A stretch of DNA of 64,000 nt from Hongsoonwoonella zoysiae (GCF_013266695.1 NZ_JABRXF010000001.1:698236-762235), one strand, 5' to 3'. Positions 17,288 through 25,727 are shown, counted from the stretch's first letter. The notes: a model not told the origin generated them from the letters alone. Translations and numbers: made by a program.

Positions 17288-18613
17288 TCACCGCCCGTAG
17301 ACCTGTTGCGGCAGCCAAAGCGCGATCTGCGGAAATGCGGTGACGATCGCAAGTCCGAAGACCATCACCGCGACGAAAGGCACGATCGAGCGGTAGATAT
17401 CGCCAAGCGTCACTTCCGGCGGGGCCATGGCGCGCATCAGGAAGAGATTGTAGCCGAAGGGCGGCGTCATATAGGCGATCTGGCAGGTGATCGTGTAAAG
17501 CACGCCGTACCAGACGAGATCGAAACCAAGTTCGCCGACGAGCGGTACATAGAGTGGAGCCACGATGACGAGCATCGCCGTATCGTCCAGGAACATGCCC
17601 ATCAGGATGTAGGAAAGCTGCATCATGATGAGGATCTGCCAGGGGCCGAGGCCCAGACGGTCGACAAAGAAGCCTTCGATGGCGCGAACCGCACCCAGCC
17701 CGTCGAACACCGCACCGAAGCAAAGTGCGGCCAGGATGATCCACATGAACATGCAGCTGATACCGAGCGTCTTGTGCACGGTTTCATGCAGGACGCGGAA
17801 CGTCAGCCTTCTCTTGACGAGGGCGGCCATCGTCGCCCCGACCGCGCCGACCGCGGAGCTTTCGACAAGGCTGGTGTAACCCATCACGAAGAGACCGGTC
17901 ATCGTGAAGAAGATGAGGAACGGTATGACGCCGGCGCGAAGCAGCCTGATCTTGTCGGCAAAGGTGTATCTGTCGCGCTCTTCCTTATCGAGCGGCGGCC
18001 CGAGTTCCGGCTGCAGCTTGCAGCGGACGACGATGTAGAGAATGAAAAGTCCGGCCATCAAAAGGCCCGGGAAAGCGCCGGCAAGCCAGAGCTGGCCTAC
18101 GGGCTGGCGCGCGATCATGCCGTAAAGCACGAGAACGACGCTCGGCGGAACCAGAATGCCGAGCGAACTTCCCGCCTGGATGACGCCCGTGACCATGATC
18201 TTGTCATAGCCGCGCCTGAGCAGCTCCGGCAGGGCAATGGAAGCGCCGATGGCCATGCCGGCAACCGAAAGCCCGTTCATGGCCGAGACGATGACCATCA
18301 AGCCGATGGTGCCGACCGCGAGCCCGCCGTTGAGTGACCCCGTCCACACGTGGAACATCTTGTAAAGATCGTCGGCGATGCCCGATTCCGAAAGCATGTA
18401 GCCCATGTAGATGAAAAGCGGAAGCGTGAGCAGCGGATACCACTTCATCAGCTTCATCGCCGCGCTGAAGCCTATTTCCGAACCGCCATCCCCCCACAGC
18501 CAAAGGGCGGCGACAACCGCCACGAAGCCGATGGCCGCGAAGACGCGCTGCCCCGTGAGGAGCATCATCATCATCGAGGAGAACATGACGAGAGCGATCA
18601 TTTCGTAGCTCAT
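17288..18613 (-). CDS. TRAP transporter large permease (DctM)
   Basis: A 441-aa inner-membrane ion-coupled permease with about 12 hydrophobic segments. DctM signatures: TLPLFIYMGYMLSESG, AGSSLGILVPPSVVLVLYG, GMFLDDTAMLVIVAPLY, and TPPFGYNLFLM near the C-terminus. The ATG at 18613 overlaps the small-permease stop in an ATGA arrangement, implying translational coupling. It works with dctQ and dctP for Na+-driven uptake. The purine-rich minus-strand gap downstream (17143-17287) holds no gene. Confidence 0.94.
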   Translation of the reverse strand: MSYEMIALVMFSSMMMMLLTGQRVFAAIGFVAVVAALWLWGDGGSEIGFSAAMKLMKWYPLLTLPLFIYMGYMLSESGIADDLYKMFHVWTGSLNGGLAVGTIGLMVIVSAMNGLSVAGMAIGASIALPELLRRGYDKIMVTGVIQAGSSLGILVPPSVVLVLYGMIARQPVGQLWLAGAFPGLLMAGLFILYIVVRCKLQPELGPPLDKEERDRYTFADKIRLLRAGVIPFLIFFTMTGLFVMGYTSLVESSAVGAVGATMAALVKRRLTFRVLHETVHKTLGISCMFMWIILAALCFGAVFDGLGAVRAIEGFFVDRLGLGPWQILIMMQLSYILMGMFLDDTAMLVIVAPLYVPLVGELGFDLVWYGVLYTITCQIAYMTPPFGYNLFLMRAMAPPEVTLGDIYRSIVPFVAVMVFGLAIVTAFPQIALWLPQQVYGR

Positions 18614-19119
18614 GCGAGCGGCTCTCCCCGGGCTTCCGCGATGTTTCTGAAGAAGGTCGCAATCGCCTGAAGCAATGTCAGGAAGATGCCGACGCACATG
18701 ACGATCTTGATCGGCGCCATATAGGGCCGCCAGGCCGAATAGCTGCGCTCGCCATATTCAAGCGCGTAGGACGTGGAGGAAAGGCCGCCGTAAAGCAGCA
18801 GCGCGAGATAGAAGATCATGAAGCAGACGGTGACGGCGTCGACCATCGCCCGGGTGCGCGGCTTCCAGGTGTCATAGAGCAGGTCCATGCGCACATGGGC
18901 GCGCATCTGGATGGAGTAGCCGCCGCCGAGCAGGAAATAGGCCACCATCATGAATTGGGCCATTTCGAGCGCCCAGAGCGGCGGAATGAAAAACGCCTTG
19001 GTGATCGCCGAATAGAAGAGCACGCCGACCATCGCGAAGATCATGTACATCGCCATAAGCCCGACGACGCGGTTGACCGCATCCACATAGCGCACGAAGA
19101 GCCTTATTGGCTTCGGCAT
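18610..19119 (-). CDS. TRAP transporter small permease (DctQ)
   Basis: A 169-aa membrane protein with four hydrophobic helices, the normal size for DctQ. Conserved parts include ALEMAQFMMVAYFLLGGGYSIQMRAHVRMDLLYD. It supports DctM in the membrane. The stop overlaps the dctM start by 4 bases. It follows the N-formylglutamate-amidohydrolase-fold gene by 63 bases in the same direction, so all belong to one transcript. Confidence 0.9.
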   Translation of the reverse strand: MPKPIRLFVRYVDAVNRVVGLMAMYMIFAMVGVLFYSAITKAFFIPPLWALEMAQFMMVAYFLLGGGYSIQMRAHVRMDLLYDTWKPRTRAMVDAVTVCFMIFYLALLLYGGLSSTSYALEYGERSYSAWRPYMAPIKIVMCVGIFLTLLQAIATFFRNIAEARGEPLA

Positions 19120-19182
19120 GGGCGCCTCCCCGCCGCTTGCGCGGCCGTGCGGTGGTCGCAGAAGATCATATCCGCTATCCCC

Positions 19183-19983
19183 TCAATTCGTCTCGTTCGC
19201 CACGGCCCCGCTCGCGCAAACCGCCTTCCCCGCTTCGGCCAGAAGCGGCGCGAGACGCTGCGCCCAGATGTCTTCCGCCGCGGCGTTCGCCACCTCGTCG
19301 TTGCGTATCTCCAGCATGACGCAGGCCAGCCCCTGCGCCTGGCCATGCCGGTCGAGCGTATAGTAGACGCCATCGGACGGTGCGTAAGGCTCATTGTCGC
19401 CGACCGTCAGGCTTGAATCGGATTTCAATGCGGATATCAGGTGCCCGGCAAGCCTGCGGTCACGGTCGTAAAGCACCCCGATCTCCCACGGGCGCGAACG
19501 GCCCTTGTAAACGGGCGTGAACGTATGGACCGAGACGAGCAGCGTCGGCCATCCACGCGCGGCACGCTCGTCCAGAAGCTCATCGATAGCGTTATGAAAA
19601 GGCGCGTGTACAAGCGCGATCCGCGCCGCGCGGTCTTTGTCCGACAGATCCCAGTTGCCGGGAATTTCGGTCGTTTCGCTCAACGCGGGTGCAAGGTCCG
19701 GCGCATCCGGCGCGCGGTTGCAATCGACCAGCAGGCGGGACAGCGTCGGGTGGATCAGCGGCGCATCGAGAAGCTGCGAAAGGCGGCTCGACACGCCCAG
19801 CGCCCCCGGATCCCACGCGATATGCGCCTGAAGGTCCGCCTGCGAAAGGCCGAGCGTGCCAAAACCCGCCGGAAGCGCGTTCGACGCGTGGTCGCACAGG
19901 ATAACGAAGCATCCCGCACCGTCACGATTGACGATCGCAACCGGCTCGGCTCCGCCATCCGCTTCGGCCTTTGCTTCGTTCAT
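19183..19983 (-). CDS. N-formylglutamate amidohydrolase-fold hydrolase, type 1
   Basis: A 266-aa member of the N-formylglutamate amidohydrolase family (HutG-like zinc hydrolases). Shown by CDHASNALPAGFG, LIHPTLSRLLVDCNRAPDAP, the VSVHTFTPVY metal-site stretch, and LEIRNDE near the end. It is the first gene of the minus-strand catabolic group, directly upstream of the TRAP genes, so it probably acts on the imported compound or on a glutamyl intermediate rather than in histidine breakdown (no hut genes are nearby). It differs clearly from the second FGase-fold gene at 21009, so this is not a recent duplication. Confidence 0.82.
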   Translation of the reverse strand: MNEAKAEADGGAEPVAIVNRDGAGCFVILCDHASNALPAGFGTLGLSQADLQAHIAWDPGALGVSSRLSQLLDAPLIHPTLSRLLVDCNRAPDAPDLAPALSETTEIPGNWDLSDKDRAARIALVHAPFHNAIDELLDERAARGWPTLLVSVHTFTPVYKGRSRPWEIGVLYDRDRRLAGHLISALKSDSSLTVGDNEPYAPSDGVYYTLDRHGQAQGLACVMLEIRNDEVANAAAEDIWAQRLAPLLAEAGKAVCASGAVANETN

Positions 19984-20068
19984 TCCCCTCCCCCGATGTT
20001 GCGCGGGTTCGAATCGGCACTCCGCTTTTTGTTTTATTTATTACAGAATTGCGGAAACCGCCAAAGCC

Positions 20069-20084
20069 TGTATGATTTGATACA
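20069..20084. promoter_or_regulatory. Palindrome in the divergent promoter (candidate RpiR operator)
   Basis: TGTAT-GATTTG-ATACA lies in the AT-rich gap between the oppositely read FGase/TRAP group and the RpiR gene, a good position for controlling both directions. No binding data can be read from the sequence. Confidence 0.45.
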
Positions 20085-20154
20085 ATGGCGAAAGCCAAGT
20101 CAAATGACAATTCAACCGCGCCCGAAAGAACCTCACGGGAGGCCGCGAGCGCCG

Positions 20155-21012
20155 ATGCAGCAATCACTGGCGGAAGATATCCGCGATCGGCTCGATACCT
20201 TTACCGTGACGGAGCGGCGGGCGGCGCTGGCGCTTCTGGGCAATTATCCGATGCTTGGGCTAGGAACGGTGGCGGAATTCGCCCGGGTTGCGGGGGTGAG
20301 TTCGCCGTCGATCCTCAGGTTCGCGGCCCGCCTCGGCTATTCCACCTATGCCGAGTTTCAACGCCGGCTGCGCGACGAGCTGGAAGACCAATTGAAATCT
20401 CCCCTCGCCCGCGCACAGGATCCCGGCGCTTCGCCTGAAGCTTCGGGCGAGGTCTGGTCGGCGACGATCGACAATATCCGCGAAACCTTCCAGCACCTGC
20501 CCGCCGCCGAAATCAAGGCGGCGATCGAGCTGATCGCGGATGAACGACGCTCCGTCTATCTGCTTGGCGGCCGTTTCTCCGACGCGCTTGCCCGGCACAT
20601 GGCCGCCCACTTGAGGATCCTGAGAGGCAAGGTGGTGCATCTGGCCGGGCAGGAAGGGAACTGGCGCGATTTCCTGATCGACATGCGCAAGCGGGACGTG
20701 CTCGTCATCTTCGATATCCGCCGCTACCAGGGCGATGTCATCCGCCTTGCGCAGGCCGCGGCCGCGCGCGGGGTGCAGATCGTCCTGATCACCGACACCT
20801 GGCTGTCGCCGGTCGCAAGCGTTGCCGCCCACGTTCTGCCGGCACGGGTATCAGTGCCTTCGCCGTGGGATTCGCTGACCGCACTCATGACCATCGCCGA
20901 GACGCTGATCGCAGGCGTTACGCGGGCCGAAAGCGAGCGCAGCCAGACCCGTATGAGCGAGCTGGAGCGCCTTCGCGACGAGGAAGACCCGCAGCGAAAG
21001 GGCGCGCCGTGA
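20155..21012 (+). CDS. RpiR-family transcriptional regulator (HTH + SIS)
   Basis: A 285-aa regulator with an N-terminal RpiR helix-turn-helix about 1-80 (VAEFARVAGVSSPSILRFAARLGYSTYAEF) and a C-terminal SIS sugar-isomerase-like ligand domain about 115-260 (YLLGGRFSDALARHMA, VLVIFDIRRY). SIS domains usually bind phosphosugars, but several RpiR proteins sit in amine or amino-acid operons. The ATG at 20155 has GGGAGG upstream and gives the usual length; ATG 20104 is an alternative. The stop overlaps the GTG of the next gene (GTGA). It is divergent from the TRAP-ligase operon and probably controls it. Confidence 0.9.
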   Translation: MQQSLAEDIRDRLDTFTVTERRAALALLGNYPMLGLGTVAEFARVAGVSSPSILRFAARLGYSTYAEFQRRLRDELEDQLKSPLARAQDPGASPEASGEVWSATIDNIRETFQHLPAAEIKAAIELIADERRSVYLLGGRFSDALARHMAAHLRILRGKVVHLAGQEGNWRDFLIDMRKRDVLVIFDIRRYQGDVIRLAQAAAARGVQIVLITDTWLSPVASVAAHVLPARVSVPSPWDSLTALMTIAETLIAGVTRAESERSQTRMSELERLRDEEDPQRKGAP

Positions 21013-21881
21013 CGACAGGCTTTCCGCAAGGCATCCCGGACCTTTTCGACGTCCGCCTGCCGGATCGAATTTCGGCGCCGCTCGTTTTCGACAGCCCGCA
21101 TTCCGGCACGCTTTATCCGCCGGATTTCACGCCCTGCCAGCCGGAACGCCGCTTCCGCCGGGCAGAGGACATGTATGTCGACGATCTGTTCGCCGACGCG
21201 CCCTGCCTTGGCTTTCCGCTGCTTGCATGCCTCTTTCCGCGCATCTACTGCGATGCGAACCGGGCGTTAGACGATATCGCGCCCGAAACCGTGGAAGGTG
21301 GCGATGAACTGGCCCTGTCGCCGACCGACAAGGCGGCTCTCGGCAAGGGCACGATCTGGATGAAGACGCCGCCGGACGGCGCGCCGCTCTACGACAGGCG
21401 CCTGGCGGCGCACGAAGTGCGTCGCAGGATCGAAAACTATTGGCACCCGTATCACGCCGCTCTGGCAAGGCTGCTTGACGCGGTGAGGCTGCAGGCGGGG
21501 CGCGTTTATCACGTAAACCTGCATTCCATGCAAACAGTCGCGAACCCGATGCATCAGGACAAGCTCGGTTCAAGACGGCCCGACATGGTCGTCTCCGACC
21601 GCGACGGAACCACCTGCCGGCGGGAATTCACCCGGGCCGCGCAGGAAGTCCTGGAAGACCTCGGCTTCATGGTGAAGCTCAACGCCCCGTTCAAGGGAGC
21701 GGAGATCGTACGCGTCTCGGGCAGGCCGGAAGCGGGGTGCCATTCGCTGCAGCTTGAGATCAACCGGGGCCTCTACATGAACGAAGAGACCTACGAGCGG
21801 CTGCCGCAATATGAGGATACCAAGGCCAAGCTGACCGAGTTTGCCCGGCGGCTCGGAAATTGGGTCTCCCGCCAGCCATGA
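21009..21881 (+). CDS. N-formylglutamate amidohydrolase (HutG-like), type 2
   Basis: A 290-aa zinc-dependent amidohydrolase of the HutG type. Visible: VFDSPHSGTLYPPDF, MYVDDLFADAP, PRIYCDANRALDDI, VYHVNLHSMQ (metal ligand His), and LQLEINRGLYMNE. In histidine breakdown such enzymes release formate from N-formylglutamate; with no hut genes here, an N-acyl- or glutamyl-conjugate is a likelier substrate. The GTG start overlaps the RpiR stop by 4 bases, so regulator and hydrolase are translationally coupled. It is the second, distant FGase-fold gene of the locus. Confidence 0.86.
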   Translation: MTTGFPQGIPDLFDVRLPDRISAPLVFDSPHSGTLYPPDFTPCQPERRFRRAEDMYVDDLFADAPCLGFPLLACLFPRIYCDANRALDDIAPETVEGGDELALSPTDKAALGKGTIWMKTPPDGAPLYDRRLAAHEVRRRIENYWHPYHAALARLLDAVRLQAGRVYHVNLHSMQTVANPMHQDKLGSRRPDMVVSDRDGTTCRREFTRAAQEVLEDLGFMVKLNAPFKGAEIVRVSGRPEAGCHSLQLEINRGLYMNEETYERLPQYEDTKAKLTEFARRLGNWVSRQP

Positions 21882-21954
21882 TCGCCCGAAAGCCCGGACA
21901 AAGCGTGAAGCCCGTGCCCATCGCCGCCCATCCGGATGCTGCGCCGAATTTCCG

Positions 21955-22698
21955 CTAGACAGCTTCCCGGTGGAGCGCCTTTTGCAGGAAAGCCGCGATC
22001 CAGCGCGCGACAAGCTCCGAATCCTGCCCGGAATTGACGCGAGACAACGCCTCGTCGGCGAAATCCTCAGGCAGCGCGGTTCCACGCCGCATCCTGATCA
22101 GGTCCGCGCTGAAATCCGGCCCGAATTCCGGATGGCCCTGGAAGGTGATGGCCCAGTCGTCATAGGCGATCAGCGCGTTGGGGCAGAAGTCGGAGCTGGC
22201 CAGCACCTTGCCGCCCTCGGGCACTTTCGTCACCTGGTCCTGATGGGATACCTGAAGCGCGAAACTTTTCCTCTCGCCCTCCATCCAGTCCGCTCGTTCG
22301 CCAACGTCATATTCGTGCAGACCGACGCCCCAGCCGCGATCGGATTTCTCCGCCCTGCCACCGAGTGCTTCGGCGATAAGCTGATGGCCGAAGCAGATGC
22401 CCACGACAGGGCTTTTCGCCTCGTAAGCGCGCCTGACGAAGCTTTTCAGCTTCTCGATCCAGTCGTACCCGTCGTAGACGCCGAAGCGGGACCCGGTGAT
22501 CAGCCATGCGTCGCATTCCCGGGGGGCCTTCGGGAACTCGTCGTCAAGGATAGCGTAGGTCCTGAACTTCGCGCCGCTGCCGGAAAGAAGCTCCTCGAAC
22601 ATATTCGGATAGTCCGGATACCTGTCCGCCAATTGTTCCGGGAGATGTCCGGTCTCCAGAATTCCGATGGTGATCGGCCGGCTCGAAGATGCGGTCAT
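21955..22698 (-). CDS. Class I glutamine amidotransferase-like hydrolase (candidate gamma-glutamyl hydrolase)
   Basis: A 247-aa stand-alone GATase1 protein. The nucleophile elbow VVGICFGHQLIAEALGG holds the catalytic Cys and FQGHPEF the His-Pro-Glu part of the triad. No synthase domain is attached. Stand-alone members include PuuD-like gamma-glutamyl hydrolases and GMP-synthase-like amidotransferases. Beside a GS-like ligase, ALDH and ADH, it is the natural candidate for removing the glutamyl group at the end of the pathway. It reads convergently with the HutG-like gene (73-base gap). A palindrome ACCTTT-N9-AAAGGT (22777-22797) lies upstream of its start. Confidence 0.85.
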   Translation of the reverse strand: MTASSSRPITIGILETGHLPEQLADRYPDYPNMFEELLSGSGAKFRTYAILDDEFPKAPRECDAWLITGSRFGVYDGYDWIEKLKSFVRRAYEAKSPVVGICFGHQLIAEALGGRAEKSDRGWGVGLHEYDVGERADWMEGERKSFALQVSHQDQVTKVPEGGKVLASSDFCPNALIAYDDWAITFQGHPEFGPDFSADLIRMRRGTALPEDFADEALSRVNSGQDSELVARWIAAFLQKALHREAV

Positions 22699-22799
22699 TT
22701 AGGAAATCCGTTGCGATGTTCACAGGCCACGGTTGTGGCGCGCCAACCCTGTCCGGTCAAGCCCAACGTGATTTCTACCTTTGCCGATACGAAAGGTTT

Positions 22800-23695
22800 G
22801 TGAGGTGAGATTGGACTAAAAAATGCGAATCTTATATATCCGAGTTCATGTAATGGAGGCCATATAAATGGTAAATGTTCAACTTTTTGGCGACCACTCA
22901 CAATATCACTGCGGCAGCTGGGCAGTGATTGAAGTAATAAAAAATATGATTACAGAGAATAATAAAATTGTCTCAGATAACAATTATGATATCCTTATTG
23001 TAAATGGCGAAGGAAGTATGCATCACGATACACCTCACCATAAAGCAAAAATGAATAAAATAAAAGAAGCAATAGAACTTGATCGTAAAGTATTTCTTGT
23101 TAATACTGTATGGCAAGATAACAATTCAGAATACGATGAAATACTTAAAAACATTGATGGCATAACTACCAGGGAAATTTTAAGCCAACAAAATCTATAT
23201 CTACGTCATGGAATAGAATCTACTGTGTTTCCAGACCTGTCTCTGCAATTAGAAATCGATGATTCAGCTGAGCATGCAGATGTCAAAGGCCATCCAACTA
23301 CAAATGATTTCTTGGCTCAAGGGTTTGGGTTTGTACGTATTACGGAAGGGATATTTAGTGATTTTCCATTTTTAGATATGAAGCTGCTTCCATGGTCCAC
23401 TCTAGTCAAAACACTTAGAACATCATCTTTACTAATTACAGGGCGGCATCATGGCGTAATGGCGGCATGTAAAGCAAAAACTCCCTTTGCAGCTCTCGCT
23501 GGCAACACACACAAAATAGAGGGGTTTATTAAGACTTCCGGAATTAATATTCGTGTCGCTCACAATCCTCGAGAATTGCTCACTGTCGCCAATTGGGCAA
23601 AAAAAAATAAATCCGCATATGATGAATTCTTTGAATGGGTCGACGAACTCCCGAAATGGAAACTGCCATTTTAGGCAATATAAAATAATAAAAAA
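22800..23695. other. AT-rich single-gene island (probable horizontal insert)
   Basis: From about 22800 to 23695 the base composition falls abruptly from GC-rich to clearly AT-rich, with A-rich codons (AAA, AAT, ATA, TTA) that neighbours avoid. It covers one gene and ends right at the dctM stop codon (23696). No transposase, integrase, tRNA or obvious flanking repeat was seen. Confidence 0.75.
22868..23674 (+). CDS. Polysaccharide pyruvyl transferase-like protein
   Basis: A 268-aa protein whose motif order matches the polysaccharide pyruvyl transferase superfamily (CsaB/WcaK type): GDHSQYHCGSWAVIE near residue 8, ILIVNGEGSMHHD about 43, VFLVNTVWQDN about 75, GITTREILS about 98, VFPDLSL about 121, and LLITGRHHGVMAACKAKTPF about 190. 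These enzymes add ketal pyruvate to surface glycans; the G-rich and RHHG loops are the usual nucleotide/acceptor sites. The ATG follows an excellent GGAGG (22855-22859, 8-base spacing). The codon use and AT content are alien to the genome, and no other glycan gene is near. Family fairly sure, substrate unknown. Confidence 0.65.
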   Translation: MVNVQLFGDHSQYHCGSWAVIEVIKNMITENNKIVSDNNYDILIVNGEGSMHHDTPHHKAKMNKIKEAIELDRKVFLVNTVWQDNNSEYDEILKNIDGITTREILSQQNLYLRHGIESTVFPDLSLQLEIDDSAEHADVKGHPTTNDFLAQGFGFVRITEGIFSDFPFLDMKLLPWSTLVKTLRTSSLLITGRHHGVMAACKAKTPFAALAGNTHKIEGFIKTSGINIRVAHNPRELLTVANWAKKNKSAYDEFFEWVDELPKWKLPF

Positions 23696-25018
23696 TCAAT
23701 AAAGCCAGCGGATCAAAAACAGCGTGATCGAAGGAAACATCACGAGGATCGCCACGCGCACGATGTCGCTGGCGATGAAGGGAGCGACGCCGCGAAAGGT
23801 CTGCCCGAGCGGTACTTGGCGCGCCATCGAGTTGATCACGAAAAGGTTCATGCCGACCGGCGGCGTTATCAGCCCCACCTCCACGACGATCAGCACGATA
23901 ATGCCGAACCAGATCGCGAATTCTTCCAGCGGCAGGCCATAGTCGAGCGCGGAAACGATCGGGAAGAAGATCGGGATCGTCAGAAGGATCATGGAAAGCG
24001 AATCCATGATGCAGCCGAAGATCAGGTAGCAGACGAGAATGAGGACGAGGACAAGCCACGGGCTCCACCCGAGCCCGGCGACATATTGCGCCGACTGCTG
24101 GGGAAGCTGGGAAAACGCGAGAAAGGAATTGAACACGCTGGCGCCCAGCACGATGAAGAAGATCATGCCCGTGGAGGAAGCGGTCGACAGGATCGATTCG
24201 CGAAAGCCCTTCCAGTCGAGCCCGCCGTTGAAGAGCGCCACGAGCCCGGTGCCGGCCGCACCCACGGCCGCGCCTTCCGTTGGCGTGAAGATGCCGGCGT
24301 ATATGCCGCCGATCACGAGCAGGAAGATGACGAGGACGGGCCAGACGGCGACAAGCGCCTCGCGCCTTTCCGCCCAGCTCGCCTTTTCCTGCGCGCCCGC
24401 CGACTTAGGGTCGAAACGAACGTAGAGCGAGACGGTGAGCATATAGCCAAGTGCGGCGAGAAAGCCCGGAACGAAGGCGGCGAGGAAGAGCTTGGCGATA
24501 TTCTGTTCCGTCAGGATCGCGTAGATGACCAGCACGACGGATGGGGGAATGAGGATGCCAAGCGTGCCGCCGGCGGCAAGGCACGCGGTGGAAAGTGAAC
24601 CGGAATAGCCGCAGCGTTTCAACTCCGGCAGGGCGACCTGGCCCATGGTGGCGGCCGTCGCCAGGGACGACCCGCAGATTGCGCCGAACCCGCCGCAGGC
24701 GGCGACCGCCGCCATCGCCACCCCGCCGCGCCGGTGACCCACCATCGTTTCCGCCGCCCGAAAGAGGGCGCGTGACATGCCGCCGCGCGTTGCGAACTGG
24801 CCCATGAGCAGGAAGAGAGGCACGATCGACAGGGAATAGCTGGAGAAAGTGTCGTAGATCACCGACTTGAGCTGCGCCATGATCGGGATCCACGTGCCCG
24901 TGACGAGCCGCGTTCCGACAATCCCGGTCAGGAACATCGCAAGGCCGATCGGCATGCGCACGAAGATGAGCAGGAGTAGGACGGGGATCGACCAGAGGCC
25001 GATTTCAAGCGAACTCAC
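23696..25018 (-). CDS. TRAP transporter large permease (DctM), second system
   Basis: A 440-aa DctM permease with about 12 hydrophobic helices. Motifs: VPLFLLMGQFATRGGMSRALF, GFGAICGSSLATAATMG, GTLGILIPPSVVLVIY, DSLSMILLTIPIFFPI and TPPVGMNLFVINS. It is preceded by its small permease (3-base gap). No DctP gene is found on either side: the downstream flank is the AT-rich island and the upstream flank is short. The binding protein must be elsewhere or lost. Confidence 0.93.
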   Translation of the reverse strand: MSSLEIGLWSIPVLLLLIFVRMPIGLAMFLTGIVGTRLVTGTWIPIMAQLKSVIYDTFSSYSLSIVPLFLLMGQFATRGGMSRALFRAAETMVGHRRGGVAMAAVAACGGFGAICGSSLATAATMGQVALPELKRCGYSGSLSTACLAAGGTLGILIPPSVVLVIYAILTEQNIAKLFLAAFVPGFLAALGYMLTVSLYVRFDPKSAGAQEKASWAERREALVAVWPVLVIFLLVIGGIYAGIFTPTEGAAVGAAGTGLVALFNGGLDWKGFRESILSTASSTGMIFFIVLGASVFNSFLAFSQLPQQSAQYVAGLGWSPWLVLVLILVCYLIFGCIMDSLSMILLTIPIFFPIVSALDYGLPLEEFAIWFGIIVLIVVEVGLITPPVGMNLFVINSMARQVPLGQTFRGVAPFIASDIVRVAILVMFPSITLFLIRWLY

Positions 25019-25021
25019 GCG

Positions 25022-25549
25022 TTAGCCCTCATGTGCGTTGACTGAGCCGCCGGCCCGCGCCAGCTCGCGAAAGCTGCGCCAGACCGTGAAGGCGGAAACG
25101 AGCAGAAAGCCGACCGCACCGACCATCGACGCCGCATATCCCCACCAGATCGGGAACTGCAGGATGAAGGAGGTTTCGTGATAGGAGTGCTTGTCGAGCA
25201 TGCCGAGCGTCAACCGCCAGAGCATGATGGCCGCCGCCAGCGTCATCAGGAGGTTCGCGACGACATCGATGGCAAAATTCACCTTCTCCCCGAAGCGCGC
25301 CATGAAAATGTCCACCGTCACGTGGCCGCGACGGTACTGGCACCAGGGCAGGAAGGCGAATATGGCGAAGGCCGCGCCCATTTCGATGATTTCGAAATCG
25401 CCGGGCACGGGGCCCAGGCCGAAACGGTTGAACGTTCGCCCGGTGATGCTCGCCACCGTCATGACGGTAAGCCCGACGAGCACCGCACCGCCGACCAGGG
25501 CGAGCCATGCGCTCAAACCGTTCATGAATCGATCGACCCGCTGATACAC
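25022..25549 (-). CDS. TRAP transporter small permease (DctQ), second system
   Basis: A 175-aa four-helix DctQ protein (MGAAFAIFAFLPWCQYRRGHVTVDIFM, IWWGYAASMVGAVGF). It lies 3 bases from the dctM stop-side partner, so both are co-translated. The first gene of the pair starts 178 bases from tag; the promoter region is within 25550-25664. Substrate cannot be told. Confidence 0.9.
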   Translation of the reverse strand: MYQRVDRFMNGLSAWLALVGGAVLVGLTVMTVASITGRTFNRFGLGPVPGDFEIIEMGAAFAIFAFLPWCQYRRGHVTVDIFMARFGEKVNFAIDVVANLLMTLAAAIMLWRLTLGMLDKHSYHETSFILQFPIWWGYAASMVGAVGFLLVSAFTVWRSFRELARAGGSVNAHEG

Positions 25550-25664
25550 GGCGACCCCTTGTGACTGGATTCCTCCCGAAGCGAATTTTCATTCGCCACC
25601 CGGCTGAACGTTACAGGCCGGAACCGGTCGCCACAATGATCAATCGTTTTGGTAATGTAAAATG

Positions 25665-25703
25665 AGAAAAAAGGGCATTTTCATAACTTTTGAGAATGCC
25701 CCT
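25665..25703 (-). terminator. Rho-independent terminator of tag
   Basis: On the minus strand the stem GGGGCATTCTCA / TGAAAATGCCC (one mismatch) is followed by TTTTTT, 25 bases beyond the tag stop. Confidence 0.8.
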
Positions 25704-25727
25704 TCGTTAAGCACGCGCGAGAGCCGC

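Noticed and set aside
15046-17343. Very long plus-strand open frame (765 codons)
   Set aside because: It is antisense to the GS-like ligase and dctP, His/Arg-rich and without family motifs; a high-GC shadow.
17166-17744. Minus-strand frame overlapping dctM
   Set aside because: Out of frame with dctM and Arg/His-rich; shadow.
20005-20025. tRNA-like T-arm (GGTTCGAATC)
   Set aside because: The flanking bases do not pair as a T-stem, and no acceptor, D or anticodon arms are found.
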